From: Jiangella gansuensis DSM 44835 | GTDB lineage: Bacteria; Actinomycetota; Actinomycetes; Jiangellales; Jiangellaceae | Reading direction: 5' to 3' | Length of the DNA: 64,000 nucleotides | Assembly: GCF_000515395.1 (NCBI RefSeq) | Contig: NZ_KI911782.1 | Span: 310,001 to 374,000 of the forward strand | Shown here: positions 36,313-44,258 of the stretch, piece after piece | Layout: every line of letters starts with the position of its first letter | Numbering within the stretch: the stretch's first letter is position 1 | The notes under the pieces: model-generated | Told to the model about the DNA's origin: nothing | Database searches by the model: none | What the model saw: only the letters and a program-made list of their open reading frames with translations | Program-made: the position numbers and the translations under genes

Positions 36313-37221
36313 TTACGATTCGCAGACGCGCACGGCCAGCCGGACCAGCTCGATCAGGGTCGTATTGCCCAGGGGTTGGGTGATCCGCGACTCCATGTCC
36401 CCCCGGCCGACGTTCACCGCCACCGTCGCGTCGGTGAACCGGGCGGCGGCCTCGCAGTCGCTCACCGTCCACGTCGTGGCGACGTCGACGAGCTGCCCGG
36501 CGGGTACCTCGATCGGCATCGTCGCGGTGGCCAGGGCGAACCCGGGCGTCGTCCCCTCCAGCCGGAGGATCTCGATGGGCTCGTCGGTGCCGTTGCTGAT
36601 CGGCAGCACGATGTGAGCGCCGCGCGCGTCGGCGGACACCGTCCGGGTGTCGCCGATGAACACGCCCGACTCCGGCGGCGTGTCGCAGCCGTACTGCCAG
36701 GCCCAGATCAGCTGATCGTCGCCCGGCTGGCCCTCGATGAGGACGGTCCGCTCGCCGGATCCGGTACGGACGCGCACGTCGATGGTGCCGGGCGGCCGGG
36801 TGTCACAGTCGGCGCGCACCGTGGCGCGGGCCGCAACCCAGACCCCGGGCTCGGCGGTGACCGTCTCCTCGGTGACGTCGTCGACGGACTCGAAACCGAT
36901 GATCGCGATATCGAGGATCTCGATCTCTCGTGGGCCGGTGTTGATCAGGTTGACGGTCATCCTCTGCGGGCCGCTGGCCAGCGGCGGCTCAGTCTCGACG
37001 AAGACCGTGCCGCGGACGAGGTCGGCCTCGTCGTACTCGGCGGCGTCGTTGCGCGCGTTGTTGGCGACGATCCCGATGACGGCGCCTGCGAGCAGCGCAG
37101 CGCCGAGCGTTGCCCAGCGCCGCCGCTGGGCAGGCTGCGTGCCGTCACCGTCCCCCGCGGGGCCGGCGGGCTGGACCGGTCCGAGCTCCATCGGCGCCGG
37201 GCGGTCGTGATCGGCCTCCAT
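36313..37221 (-). CDS. Membrane-anchored exported protein of unknown function
   Basis: This 302-residue protein has a Pro/Gly-rich cytoplasmic N-terminus, one membrane span (RRRWATLGAALLAGAVIGIV), and an outside part rich in beta strands. The outer part shows two similar immunoglobulin-like stretches (PQRMTVNLINTGPREIEILD and AHIVLPISNGTDEPIEILRL), with cysteines in each half (VRADCDTRPPG, WQYGCDTPPE, VSDCEAAARF, RLAVRVCES). I do not recognise a named family. The start is uncertain: ATG 37221 is used, ATG 37266 is possible; neither has a clear Shine-Dalgarno. Confidence 0.65.
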   Translation of the reverse strand: MEADHDRPAPMELGPVQPAGPAGDGDGTQPAQRRRWATLGAALLAGAVIGIVANNARNDAAEYDEADLVRGTVFVETEPPLASGPQRMTVNLINTGPREIEILDIAIIGFESVDDVTEETVTAEPGVWVAARATVRADCDTRPPGTIDVRVRTGSGERTVLIEGQPGDDQLIWAWQYGCDTPPESGVFIGDTRTVSADARGAHIVLPISNGTDEPIEILRLEGTTPGFALATATMPIEVPAGQLVDVATTWTVSDCEAAARFTDATVAVNVGRGDMESRITQPLGNTTLIELVRLAVRVCES

Positions 37222-37322
37222 ATTCTGAGATTGTGGCTGACCACGGACGTTGCGCACAGCACGCATGGGTCACGGTTCGTTCCGTTTGCGAGGTCCGACC
37301 ATCGGGGCCATGATCGGAAGCC

Positions 37323-37775
37323 ATGGTGAACCGGGGGAACCGGCTCAGATACGTGATGTGGTTCGTACTGGCCGGTGTCGTAGTGCTGCTGGCTGCGTTG
37401 ATTGTGGCCATAGCCATGGACGTCGAGATCTCGACCAGGGCGTCAGCGGGCATCCTGGCCGCGTGCGGAGTCGTCTCCGTCGCCCTCATTCTGAGCAGCT
37501 CGAAGCTCGCCGCTCCGCGGCGGAATGGTACGCACCGGTACGCGCCCACCGGTGACGCCGACGGTCCCGCGGCAGGCACCATCTCCAACTGGATGTTCCT
37601 GGCCGACGCCTACGTCGAGCGCGGAGAGTTCGCCGCGGCCGAGAAGCTCTACCGGCGCGCCGCCGAGGCCGGCCACTCGCCCGCACTCGCCCGCCTCGGC
37701 GAGGTGCTCTACGAACTGGGCCGGGACGAGGAAGCCACCTACTACCGCAACCTGGCCCGCGACATCGGCGACTGA
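37323..37775 (+). CDS. Two-span membrane protein with TPR/Sel1-like tail
   Basis: This 150-residue protein has two N-terminal hydrophobic spans (VMWFVLAGVVVLLAALIVAI and ASAGILAACGVVSVALILSS), then a soluble C-terminal part with TPR-like helices: SNWMFLADAYVERGEFAAAE, KLYRRAAEAGHSPALARLGE, VLYELGRDEEATYYRNLAR. Such small repeats mediate protein contacts. No known family assigned. It diverges from the anchored protein upstream and converges with the HAD gene. Confidence 0.7.
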   Translation: MVNRGNRLRYVMWFVLAGVVVLLAALIVAIAMDVEISTRASAGILAACGVVSVALILSSSKLAAPRRNGTHRYAPTGDADGPAAGTISNWMFLADAYVERGEFAAAEKLYRRAAEAGHSPALARLGEVLYELGRDEEATYYRNLARDIGD

Positions 37776-37786
37776 CCGCTCTCCCA

Positions 37787-37835
37787 TGATCATGTTCCCT
37801 GACGGACGCTCAGCGACCGCGAACGAACATGATCA
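37787..37835. terminator. Inverted repeat between convergent genes
   Basis: TGATCATGTTC (37787-37797) and GAACATGATCA (37825-37835) are perfect inverted 11-mers with a 27-base loop, between convergent gene ends. They could terminate in both directions or be a dispersed repeat; a related CATGATCATG occurs at 54522-54531. Confidence 0.45.
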
Positions 37836-37840
37836 CGGGG

Positions 37841-38662
37841 TCAGCCGCGACCGCGCCGCCGGACTGCGTACCAGGCCAACCCCGCCGCGGCCGCGCCAGC
37901 ACTGATGGCGGCCGCCGCGATGGCCGGCTTGGGTGCGTCGCGGATCGACGAGGCCCGCTGCCGCAGCGCGACCGGCTTCGAGAACACCAGGACCGGCCAC
38001 CCGTGCTCAGCCGCGGTGCGTCGCAGCGTCCGGTCAGGATTGACCGCGTAGGCGTGGCCGACCGCCTCCAGCATCGGCAGGTCGGTCATGGAGTCGGAGT
38101 AGGCGTAGGAACGGGCGAGGTCGTAGCCCTCCTCCTTCGCGAGGTCGCGGATGGCCTCGGCCTTGTTGGCGGCGTAGGCGTAGAAGTCGAGCTCGCCGGT
38201 GAACTTACCGTCGTCGCCGACCACCATCCGGGTCGCGATGATCTTGTCGGCGCCGAGCATCTCGCCGATCGGCTCGACCACCTCCGCACCGCTGGACGAG
38301 ACGACGACGACGTCGCGGCCGGCGAGGTGGTGCTCCTCGATGAGGGTCACGGCCTCGTCGTAGACGATGGGGTCGACGATGGTGTGCAGGGTCTCGGCGA
38401 CGATGTCCTTGACCACCTGCACATCCCACCCGGTGACCAGCCCGGACAGATACTCGCGCATCCGCTCCATCTGGTCGTGGTCCGCGCCACCGACCAAATA
38501 CACGAACTGTGCGTACGCGCTGCGCAGCACGGCTCGGCGGTTGATCAGGCCGCCTTGGTAGAAGCTCCTGGAGAAGGCCAGCGTGCTCGACTTCGCAATG
38601 ATCGTCTTGTCGAGGTCGAAGAACGCCGCGGTGCGGGGGCGGTCGTCGTTGTCCACGATCAC
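37841..38662 (-). CDS. HAD-IB family phosphatase (SerB1-like)
   Basis: This 273-residue hydrolase has the HAD motif I FFDLDKT (nucleophile D16, acid D18), motif II VVVVSSSGAE, and motif III/IV YAYSDSMTDLPMLEAVGHA. It resembles HAD-IB hydrolases of the SerB1/Rv3661 type. A hydrophobic Ala-rich C-terminus (AIAAAAISAGAAAAGLAWYA) may anchor it to the membrane. It diverges from the Ssd gene across a 573-base gap that holds the 6C RNA, as in M. tuberculosis. Substrate unknown; a phosphomonoester. Confidence 0.9.
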   Translation of the reverse strand: MIVDNDDRPRTAAFFDLDKTIIAKSSTLAFSRSFYQGGLINRRAVLRSAYAQFVYLVGGADHDQMERMREYLSGLVTGWDVQVVKDIVAETLHTIVDPIVYDEAVTLIEEHHLAGRDVVVVSSSGAEVVEPIGEMLGADKIIATRMVVGDDGKFTGELDFYAYAANKAEAIRDLAKEEGYDLARSYAYSDSMTDLPMLEAVGHAYAVNPDRTLRRTAAEHGWPVLVFSKPVALRQRASSIRDAPKPAIAAAAISAGAAAAGLAWYAVRRRGRG

Positions 38663-38959
38663 CGAGGATATCGGCCGCCGCTGGGTCGCCGGACCGAACG
38701 CACGATGCCGCGATGTGCTCGCGTCCGGGCTCGAGCGTCGGCGGGTCCTCCGCCGATGACCCGCGAGGCGGCGCGTCGTCCTTCACCGAGCCATATGGTG
38801 GTCCGCACCAACCGGCCGTTCCGGCGTACTTTCTTCGGCGGGTTTCTCCGGCCGCTGGTGTGCTGCTGAGCTGGCCGAATGTGTCGTCGATCATGACCCG
38901 GAGCGATGACGCGAACGAAATTCGCGGCAACCGTGTTTGGCTGTTCGACCCGGTGGGCA
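38663..38959. other. Non-coding stretch 5' of the 6C RNA
   Basis: I see no convincing gene here: open frames lack family features and have poor codon character. It should hold the promoters of the HAD gene (minus strand) and of the 6C RNA (plus strand). No promoter boxes could be placed with confidence. Confidence 0.5.
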
Positions 38960-39067
38960 CGATGCCTCGCGGCGGCACCCCCCCGCCGCCTTTTGACCCG
39001 GCCCGCCCCCCTGGCCGGGTCCCGCACGGCTCCTGCCTCCCACCCGGCAGGGGCCGTGCTTCTTTCT
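38960..39067 (+). ncRNA. 6C RNA (B11-like small RNA)
   Basis: Two adjacent GC hairpins have runs of C in their loops: GGCGGC/GCCGCC with loop ACCCCCCC (38971-38990), and GACCCGGCC/GGCCGGGTC with loop CGCCCCCCT (38995-39021). A strong terminator follows. Two C-rich loops define the actinobacterial 6C RNA, known in M. tuberculosis as B11 (ncRv13660c), which lies between Rv3661 (HAD) and Rv3660c (Ssd) in the same orientation as Ssd. All of that agrees here. B11/6C RNA pairs through its C-rich loops with G-rich ribosome binding sites and affects growth and cell shape. The 5' end is approximate. Confidence 0.85.
39024..39067 (+). terminator. Intrinsic terminator of the 6C RNA
   Basis: A 14-pair stem (GCACGGCTCCTGCC at 39024-39037 with GGCAGGGGCCGTGC at 39046-39059, one G-T pair) with an 8-base loop is followed by TTCTTTCT. 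It is a classical rho-independent terminator on the plus strand. Confidence 0.85.
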
Positions 39068-39117
39068 CGGGCCCTTCGCCGATGCTCACCGCGGCCTTGC
39101 CGGCGGTTCCCGCATGG

Positions 39118-39155
39118 TTGTCCACAGGTCGTCGGGGATAGGGGCGTCATCCACA
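39118..39155. promoter_or_regulatory. Two DnaA-box-like nonamers before the tad cluster
   Basis: TTGTCCACA (39118-39126) equals the usual actinobacterial DnaA box and TCATCCACA (39147-39155) differs at one base from TTATCCACA. They lie between the 6C RNA and the Ssd start. Whether they bind DnaA is unknown; no other origin feature is present. Confidence 0.35.
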
Positions 39156-39235
39156 AATCGTCCTGCGGTCCTTCGCCGGACAGGCCGATCCGGCAAGGGT
39201 GGAGGGAGTCCGATCCAGCTCCCCGGGAGGTGCTC

Positions 39236-40360
39236 GTGCCCCGCCTCGTGCCCCGTTCCCGTCGCCGGCCCGACGCCGTCGACGCGCCGCCACCCGAGCG
39301 TCCGCTCGTCGTCACCCGCGACGACGACCTGCTCGACGACCTGCTCCGGCTGGCGGCGGCCGCGGGTGTGGAGGTCGAGGTGGCCGACCGGCCCGACGCC
39401 GTGCGCTCGCGCTGGGCGGCGGTTCCACTCGTCGTCGCCGGATACGACCAGGCCGGCGCCCTGGCGTCGCTCGGGTTGCCGAGGCGGCCGGCGGTGTTGC
39501 TCGTCGGACGCCGTGACGACGACACCGACGTGTGGCGCCGCGGGGTCGCCCTGGGTGCGGAGCAGGTGCTCTTCTTCCCCGACGACGAACCCTGGCTGGC
39601 GGGACGGTTCGCCGACGCAGCCGAGGGCGAGAACAACGAGGCCCTCATGGTGGGTGTGGTCGGCGGCCGTGGCGGCGCTGGAGCATCGGTACTGGCCACG
39701 GCGCTGGCGGTGACCGCAAGCCGCCGGGGCCTGTCGGTCATCCTGGCCGATCTGGACCCACTCGGCGGTGGCCTCGACCTCGTCCTCGGGGCCGAGGGCG
39801 CCACCGGGCTGCGCTGGCCCGACCTCGCCGGCAGCAAGGGCCGCCTGGGCGCGCGGGCACTGCAGGCAGAGCTCCCAGGGCGGCACGGCCTGGCCGTGCT
39901 CTCATGGGACCGCGGCGACCTGTTGAGCATGGCGCCCGAGGCCGCGAGCGCGGTGCTGGCAGCCGCCCGGCGCGCGTGTGACCTGGTGGTGCTGGATCTA
40001 CCGCGATGGCCCGATCCCGCAGCGGAGCGTGCCGTCGCATCGTGCGCGTCGGTGCTGCTCGTGGTGCCGGCCGAAGTGCGTGCCGTCGCCGCCGCGGGCC
40101 GGGTGGCCGTCGGCCTCACCACGCTGGTCGCCGACGTCCGGGTGGTCACCCGCGGCGTTTCCCGGTCCGGATTGAGCGGCCCCGATGTGGCCGCAGCGCT
40201 CGGACTGCCGCTCGGGACGCATTTGGCGGCGGAGCCGCGCCTGGCCGAGCAACTCGACCGGGGCGAGCCGCCGGGCCTCGACGACACGGGACCACTGGTC
40301 GTCGGCTGCGGGCAGCTCCTCGACACCCTGCTGCGTGAGCACCGTACGAGGGCGGCATGA
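39236..40360 (+). CDS. ssd: Septum site-determining-like protein (Ssd/TadZ)
   Basis: This 374-residue protein belongs to the MinD/ParA-like group. The P-loop position reads VGGRGGAGASVLATALA (residues about 142-158): it lacks both lysines of a working deviant Walker A, as seen in Ssd and TadZ proteins that localise pilus machines. Other segments: VILADLDPLGGGLDLVLGAE and ACDLVVLDLPRWPD. The GTG at 39236 follows GGGAGG and heads a coupled operon ssd-tadA-tadB-tadC. In M. tuberculosis Ssd (Rv3660c) influences septation; here it probably positions the Tad pilus. Confidence 0.9.
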   Translation: MPRLVPRSRRRPDAVDAPPPERPLVVTRDDDLLDDLLRLAAAAGVEVEVADRPDAVRSRWAAVPLVVAGYDQAGALASLGLPRRPAVLLVGRRDDDTDVWRRGVALGAEQVLFFPDDEPWLAGRFADAAEGENNEALMVGVVGGRGGAGASVLATALAVTASRRGLSVILADLDPLGGGLDLVLGAEGATGLRWPDLAGSKGRLGARALQAELPGRHGLAVLSWDRGDLLSMAPEAASAVLAAARRACDLVVLDLPRWPDPAAERAVASCASVLLVVPAEVRAVAAAGRVAVGLTTLVADVRVVTRGVSRSGLSGPDVAAALGLPLGTHLAAEPRLAEQLDRGEPPGLDDTGPLVVGCGQLLDTLLREHRTRAA

Positions 40361-41520
40361 GGCTCGACGACGCGATGATCGACCGGGTCCGGTCGGCGCT
40401 CGCGCTGACGGCCGAGCCGCCGAGCCCGGCCCGGGTGGCGGCGGCGCTGCGAGCCGAAGGCACCGTGCTCGGCGACTCCGCCGTCCTCGAGGTCACCGAG
40501 GCGCTGCGTGCCGAGATCAGCGGCGCCGGGCCGCTCGATCCGCTGCTACGGGAGCCGGGCGTCACGGACGTGCTCGTCAACGGCCCGTCCGAGGTGTGGG
40601 TCGACCGCGGCGACGGGCTGCAGCGCGCTCCGGTGCGTTTCCGCGACGAGGCCGCGGTGCGACGGCTCGCCGGGCGCCTGGCCGCCAGCGCGGGCCGCCG
40701 GCTCGACGACGCTCAGCCCTATGTCGATGCGCGGCTGGCCGGTGGGGCGCGGCTGCACGCGGTGCTCCCGCCCGTGTCGCCGGCGGGCACGGTCATATCG
40801 CTGCGAGTGCCGTCGGCGCGCACCTTCGGTCTGCCCGACCTGGTGGACGCCGGAACGGTGCCGGCCGGCGTGGAGCCGTGGCTGACCGGCGTGGTCCGGG
40901 CGCGGCTGGCGTTCCTGGTCACCGGCGGTACCGGAACCGGCAAGACCACCGTGCTCGGTGCTCTGCTCGCCCGGTGCGATCCGGGCGAACGGTTGGTCCT
41001 GGTCGAGGACGCCGGCGAACTCCGGCCGGACCATCCGCATGTCGTGCGCCTCGAGGCCCGCGCGGCCAACGTCGAGGGCGCTGGTCGTGTCGGCCTCGAC
41101 GTGCTGGTCCGGCAGGCGCTGCGGATGCGACCGGACCGCATTGTCGTCGGCGAGGTCCGTGGTGCGGAGGTGGTGGACCTGCTGGCCGCGCTCAACACCG
41201 GGCACGAGGGCGGTTGCGGCACCTTGCACGCGAACTCCGCCGAGGACGTCCCGGCTCGGCTGGAGGCGTTGGGCATCGCCGCCGGCCTGCGTCGCGAAGC
41301 CGTGCACGCGCAGGCCGGAGCGGCCCTCGATGCGGTCGTCCACCTGCGACGAGACTCCGCCCGCCGCCGGCGGCTGGCGCAGATCGACGTCGCCCGGTCG
41401 CGTTCCGGCTGGCTGGAGATGGTGCCGGCGCTTCGCGTCGGCGACGACGGCGAAGTCACGCGGGGCGCCGGGTTCGAGCGCCTGGCCGGCCGACTGGCGC
41501 GTGGCGGGTGGGCGCCGTGA
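40357..41520 (+). CDS. tadA: TadA/CpaF-type pilus assembly ATPase
   Basis: This 387-residue secretion ATPase powers Flp/Tad pilus assembly. Walker A is GGTGTGKTT (K196), followed by LVEDAGELRPDHPHVVRLEA, Walker B-like VVGEVRGAEVVDLLAALNTG, the His box HEGGCGTLHANSA and a C-terminal PAxRLExL segment. The N-terminal helical domain is SGAGPLDPLLREPGVTDVLV. It overlaps ssd and tadB by four bases each. Corresponds to Rv3659c. Confidence 0.95.
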   Translation: MRLDDAMIDRVRSALALTAEPPSPARVAAALRAEGTVLGDSAVLEVTEALRAEISGAGPLDPLLREPGVTDVLVNGPSEVWVDRGDGLQRAPVRFRDEAAVRRLAGRLAASAGRRLDDAQPYVDARLAGGARLHAVLPPVSPAGTVISLRVPSARTFGLPDLVDAGTVPAGVEPWLTGVVRARLAFLVTGGTGTGKTTVLGALLARCDPGERLVLVEDAGELRPDHPHVVRLEARAANVEGAGRVGLDVLVRQALRMRPDRIVVGEVRGAEVVDLLAALNTGHEGGCGTLHANSAEDVPARLEALGIAAGLRREAVHAQAGAALDAVVHLRRDSARRRRLAQIDVARSRSGWLEMVPALRVGDDGEVTRGAGFERLAGRLARGGWAP

Positions 41521-42332
41521 CGGTCGTGGCCGCCGTTCTGGCCGCGGCAGCGGCGCTGCTGCTGGCCGGTGGCCGGACGTCCGCGGCACGCGCTCGCCTG
41601 GGCCGGTTGCGGGTCCCGCCGCCGAAGCGGGCCGAGTACCGGCTGCCACCCACTGTGGTCGCGGTCCTCGTGGTGGTGGGCGCCGTCCTCATCGGTGGGG
41701 TGCTGGCCGGGCCGGTGGTGGCTGTGGGTACTGCGCTCGCGGTCCCGGGCACCCTGTGGTGGCTGCGCCGGCGCCGGGCCCGGCGCGAACGGTCGCGTCG
41801 CGAGAACCAGGTCGGTGAGGGGTGCCTGGCACTCGCCGGTGAGCTGGCGGCCGGTGTGCCGCCGAGTCAGGCGCTGGCGGTCGTGGCGGCCGAGTGGCCC
41901 GAGCTGTTCGGTCCTGTGGCCGGGCGCGCCGCGCTGGGCGGTGACCCGGTCCCGGCGCTACGCGACGCCGCCACCCGGCCGGGTGCTGCGGCGCTGACAG
42001 CGGTCGCGGCGGCTTGGGAGGTGTCCGGCCGCACCGGCGCCGGCCTGTCCGCCGCGCTGATCTGTGTCGCCGATGCCGTGCGTGCCGAGGCGGCGATCCG
42101 CCGTGAGGCAGGCGCCCAGCTGGCGGCGGTCAGGGCGACGTCCCGGTTGATGGCATGCCTCCCGGTGGCCACCCTCCTGCTCTTCTCCGCCGGCGACGAC
42201 GGCGCCATCACCTTCCTCACGGCAACCCCGTACGGACTGATCTGCCTCCTCGCGGCAGCGGCCTTCATCGCGGCCGGAGTGTTCTGGGTAGACCGGGCGG
42301 CCCGCTCCGTGCGATCGGTGTGGGAGCCGTGA
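41517..42332 (+). CDS. tadB: TadB-like pilus membrane protein
   Basis: This 271-residue type II secretion F-domain protein forms the membrane platform of the pilus. Two N-terminal spans (VVAAVLAAAAALLLAGG and VVAVLVVVGAVLIGGVLAGP) precede a cytosolic helical part (GEGCLALAGELAAGVPPSQA; AAWEVSGRTGAGLSAALICV) and two C-terminal spans. The GTG at 41517 overlaps the tadA stop; an in-frame GTG three codons earlier is possible. Family by order, topology and the GRTGAGLS motif. Confidence 0.85.
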   Translation: MTVVAAVLAAAAALLLAGGRTSAARARLGRLRVPPPKRAEYRLPPTVVAVLVVVGAVLIGGVLAGPVVAVGTALAVPGTLWWLRRRRARRERSRRENQVGEGCLALAGELAAGVPPSQALAVVAAEWPELFGPVAGRAALGGDPVPALRDAATRPGAAALTAVAAAWEVSGRTGAGLSAALICVADAVRAEAAIRREAGAQLAAVRATSRLMACLPVATLLLFSAGDDGAITFLTATPYGLICLLAAAAFIAAGVFWVDRAARSVRSVWEP

Positions 42333-43072
42333 CAGCCGCCGCCATGCTCTGCGCCGCCGCTGCGGCGATCGTCGCGTTGAGCCCGGCGCCGGCAACGCTC
42401 CGCCTCGCGTCGCTGGCTGGCATGGGCGGCCGGCGCGCCGCCCGGTCCCGGCGGCCCGGGGGCGGCCCAGTCGCGGGTTCGATGCGGACTCGCGCGATCG
42501 CGAGCCTGTCCGTGGCGGCTGCCGCCTTCGCGCTGGTCGGTAGCGTGGCGGGTGCCGTGGTGGCCGTCGGGGCCGGCCTGGCCGCCTGGTACGGCACCGG
42601 ACGCCTCGAGCCGGCGGCTCGGCGGCGCGACCGGGAGCGGGTCGTGGCTGCGTTGCCGCTCGCCGCGGACCTCATCGCGTCGGCGCTGGCCGCAGGGTGC
42701 CCACCCGCCGCGGCAGCCACCGTGGTCGGCACGGCCATCGGTGGGCCACTCGGACGCGCACTGGTCGAGGGCGTAGCGGCCGCGAGCGTCGGTGTCGAGC
42801 CGTCCAGAGCCTGGTCCCAGCTGGCCGCCGAACCCGCGGCGCGTCCGCTGGCCCGAGCGCTCGCCGCGGCCATGAGCCGCGGAACGGCACCGGCGCCGGC
42901 CCTGGTGCGGATCTCGGCCGACGCCAGGGACGCCGCACGGTGGGCGGGTGAGGCCAGGGCGCGGTCGCTGGGAGCGCGGGCCGCGGCGCCGCTGGGCCTG
43001 TGCTTCCTGCCGGCGTTCGTGTTGATCGGCGTGGTCCCGATCGTCGCCACCTCGGGTGTGCTGATGCCTTGA
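42329..43072 (+). CDS. tadC: TadC-like pilus membrane protein
   Basis: This 247-residue Ala-rich membrane protein is the second F-domain platform subunit. Visible features: two N-terminal spans separated by a basic stretch (GGRRAARSRRPGG), a helical domain ALPLAADLIASALAAGCPPA, SRAWSQLAAEPAARPLARAL, and C-terminal spans ending FLPAFVLIGVVPIVATSGVL. Start GTG overlaps the tadB stop (GTGA). Corresponds to Rv3657c in order. Confidence 0.83.
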   Translation: MTAAAMLCAAAAAIVALSPAPATLRLASLAGMGGRRAARSRRPGGGPVAGSMRTRAIASLSVAAAAFALVGSVAGAVVAVGAGLAAWYGTGRLEPAARRRDRERVVAALPLAADLIASALAAGCPPAAAATVVGTAIGGPLGRALVEGVAAASVGVEPSRAWSQLAAEPAARPLARALAAAMSRGTAPAPALVRISADARDAARWAGEARARSLGARAAAPLGLCFLPAFVLIGVVPIVATSGVLMP

Positions 43073-43100
43073 GTACGCTCGTCCCGGGCAGGTGATGGGC

Positions 43101-43532
43101 ATGCGGCTGGATCCGGAGCGATGCCAGGAACGCATGGCCGCGGCCCGGGTGGCACATCTGGCCACCACGGGGCGCGACGCGTCGCCGCACCTCGTTCCCA
43201 TCACCTTCGCCCTGGACTCCGCCGCGGGCCGGGCACTGCTGGTGACGGCCGTCGACCGGAAACCGAAGTCGACGTTCGCCCTGCGCCGGCTGCGCAACAT
43301 CGTGGAGAACCCGAAGGTGGCGGTCCTCTGCGACCTCTACGACGAGGACTGGACCCGGTTGTGGTGGGTGCGCGCCGACGGCCGGGCCGCCGTCGCCACC
43401 GGGGGACCGGACCGCGACGCCGCGCTGGCCGTTCTGTGCGCGAAGTACCCCCAGTACCGCTCCGATCCGCCGGGCGGCCCGGTCATCATGGTCACCGTCA
43501 CCGCCTGGTCCGGCTGGGCGTTCACCGGCTGA
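43101..43532 (+). CDS. F420/PPOX-family protein inside the pilus cluster
   Basis: This 143-residue split-barrel protein fits the F420-dependent PPOX group (TIGR03668-like): MAAARVAHLATTGRDASPHL, VPITFALDSAAGRALLVTAV, RRLRNIVENPKVAVLCDLYD and WWVRADGRAAV. It probably binds F420 or FMN. It lies between tadC and the pilin gene, 28 bases after tadC, so it may ride on the same transcript although it has no known part in pili. ATG 43101 is best placed after GGGCAGG; ATG 43095 and GTG 43092 are alternatives. Confidence 0.82.
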   Translation: MRLDPERCQERMAAARVAHLATTGRDASPHLVPITFALDSAAGRALLVTAVDRKPKSTFALRRLRNIVENPKVAVLCDLYDEDWTRLWWVRADGRAAVATGGPDRDAALAVLCAKYPQYRSDPPGGPVIMVTVTAWSGWAFTG

Positions 43533-43683
43533 GCTGTCCACAGGCCGTGCAGATCACTGGAGTTGTCCCCAAATCCGGATTCGGGTCTGGGATCGGCGAG
43601 CCCGGGCGGCGAGCCTGGTCGCAGCCCGCACCCAGCAGGCTCCGAACCGGCCGGTCGCCGGGGTTTCCCAGGAGGTCCCTCCC

Positions 43684-43884
43684 ATGTCGAAGATCACCAA
43701 CGGCGCCGGGCGGCTGCTCGGACGGGCACGCAGCGAGCGAGGCATGACCACGGCCGAGTACGCCGTGGGCACCGTCGCCGCGTGCGGCTTCGGCGGCATC
43801 CTGTACAAGCTGCTCACCAGCGAGCCCATCCAAAACCTGCTCAGCAACGTCGTCGAGCGGGCCTTCGGGGTGATCGGCGGATGA
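43684..43884 (+). CDS. DUF4244 Flp-type pilin
   Basis: This 66-residue protein looks like a small Flp pilin: a basic leader (SKITNGAGRLLGRARSERG), then G/MTTAEYAV, where a prepilin peptidase would cut after Gly and the +5 Glu is present, then a hydrophobic helix (GTVAACGFGGILYKLL). DUF4244 members occupy this place in actinobacterial tad clusters (Rv3656c). AGGAGG lies seven bases before the ATG. No prepilin peptidase gene is in the window. Coupled to the next gene by ATGA. Confidence 0.9.
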   Translation: MSKITNGAGRLLGRARSERGMTTAEYAVGTVAACGFGGILYKLLTSEPIQNLLSNVVERAFGVIGG

Positions 43885-44258
43885 GCTGGAAGGCGCACCC
43901 GGCGCGGGGGGATCCCCAACGGGGCATGGTCACCGCCGAGCTCGCCGCGGCGTTCCCGGCGCTGGTGGTAGTGCTTCTCGGTGCGGTCTGGGCGGTCACC
44001 CTGGCGGCAGCACAACTGCGGTGCGACGATGCCGCGCGCGAGGCCGCGAGGGCGGCCGCGCGGGGCGAGGACGCGACGATCATCCGTCAGGTCGCGGCCG
44101 AGGTGGCACCGGACGGCGCCGACGTGGACGTGCAGCGCTCCGGTGGGACGGTCACGGTGCGGGTCAGCGCCCGGATGTCCATGCCCGGCCCGCTCGGGGA
44201 CACCGTTCCCGCCCCGACGGTGAGGGGCAGCGCGGTGGCTCTGGACGAGTCGGGGTGA
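43881..44258 (+). CDS. TadE-like pseudopilin
   Basis: This 125-residue protein has the TadE pattern: a short basic leader with RG, MVTAELAAAFPALVVVLLGA (pilin-like helix with Glu), then a soluble tail beginning CDDAAREAARAAARGED and a strand-rich end. It corresponds to Rv3655c. Overlaps both neighbours by four bases. Likely a minor pilin on the outer side of the membrane. Confidence 0.88.
   Translation: MSWKAHPARGDPQRGMVTAELAAAFPALVVVLLGAVWAVTLAAAQLRCDDAAREAARAAARGEDATIIRQVAAEVAPDGADVDVQRSGGTVTVRVSARMSMPGPLGDTVPAPTVRGSAVALDESG

Noticed and set aside
39118-39155. Replication origin
   Set aside because: Only two DnaA-box-like nonamers, with no AT-rich region and no dnaA, dnaN or parAB genes nearby.
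38906-39235. N-terminal extension of Ssd through the 6C RNA
   Set aside because: The frame is open but covers the RNA hairpins and terminator; the GTG at 39236 has a good ribosome binding site.
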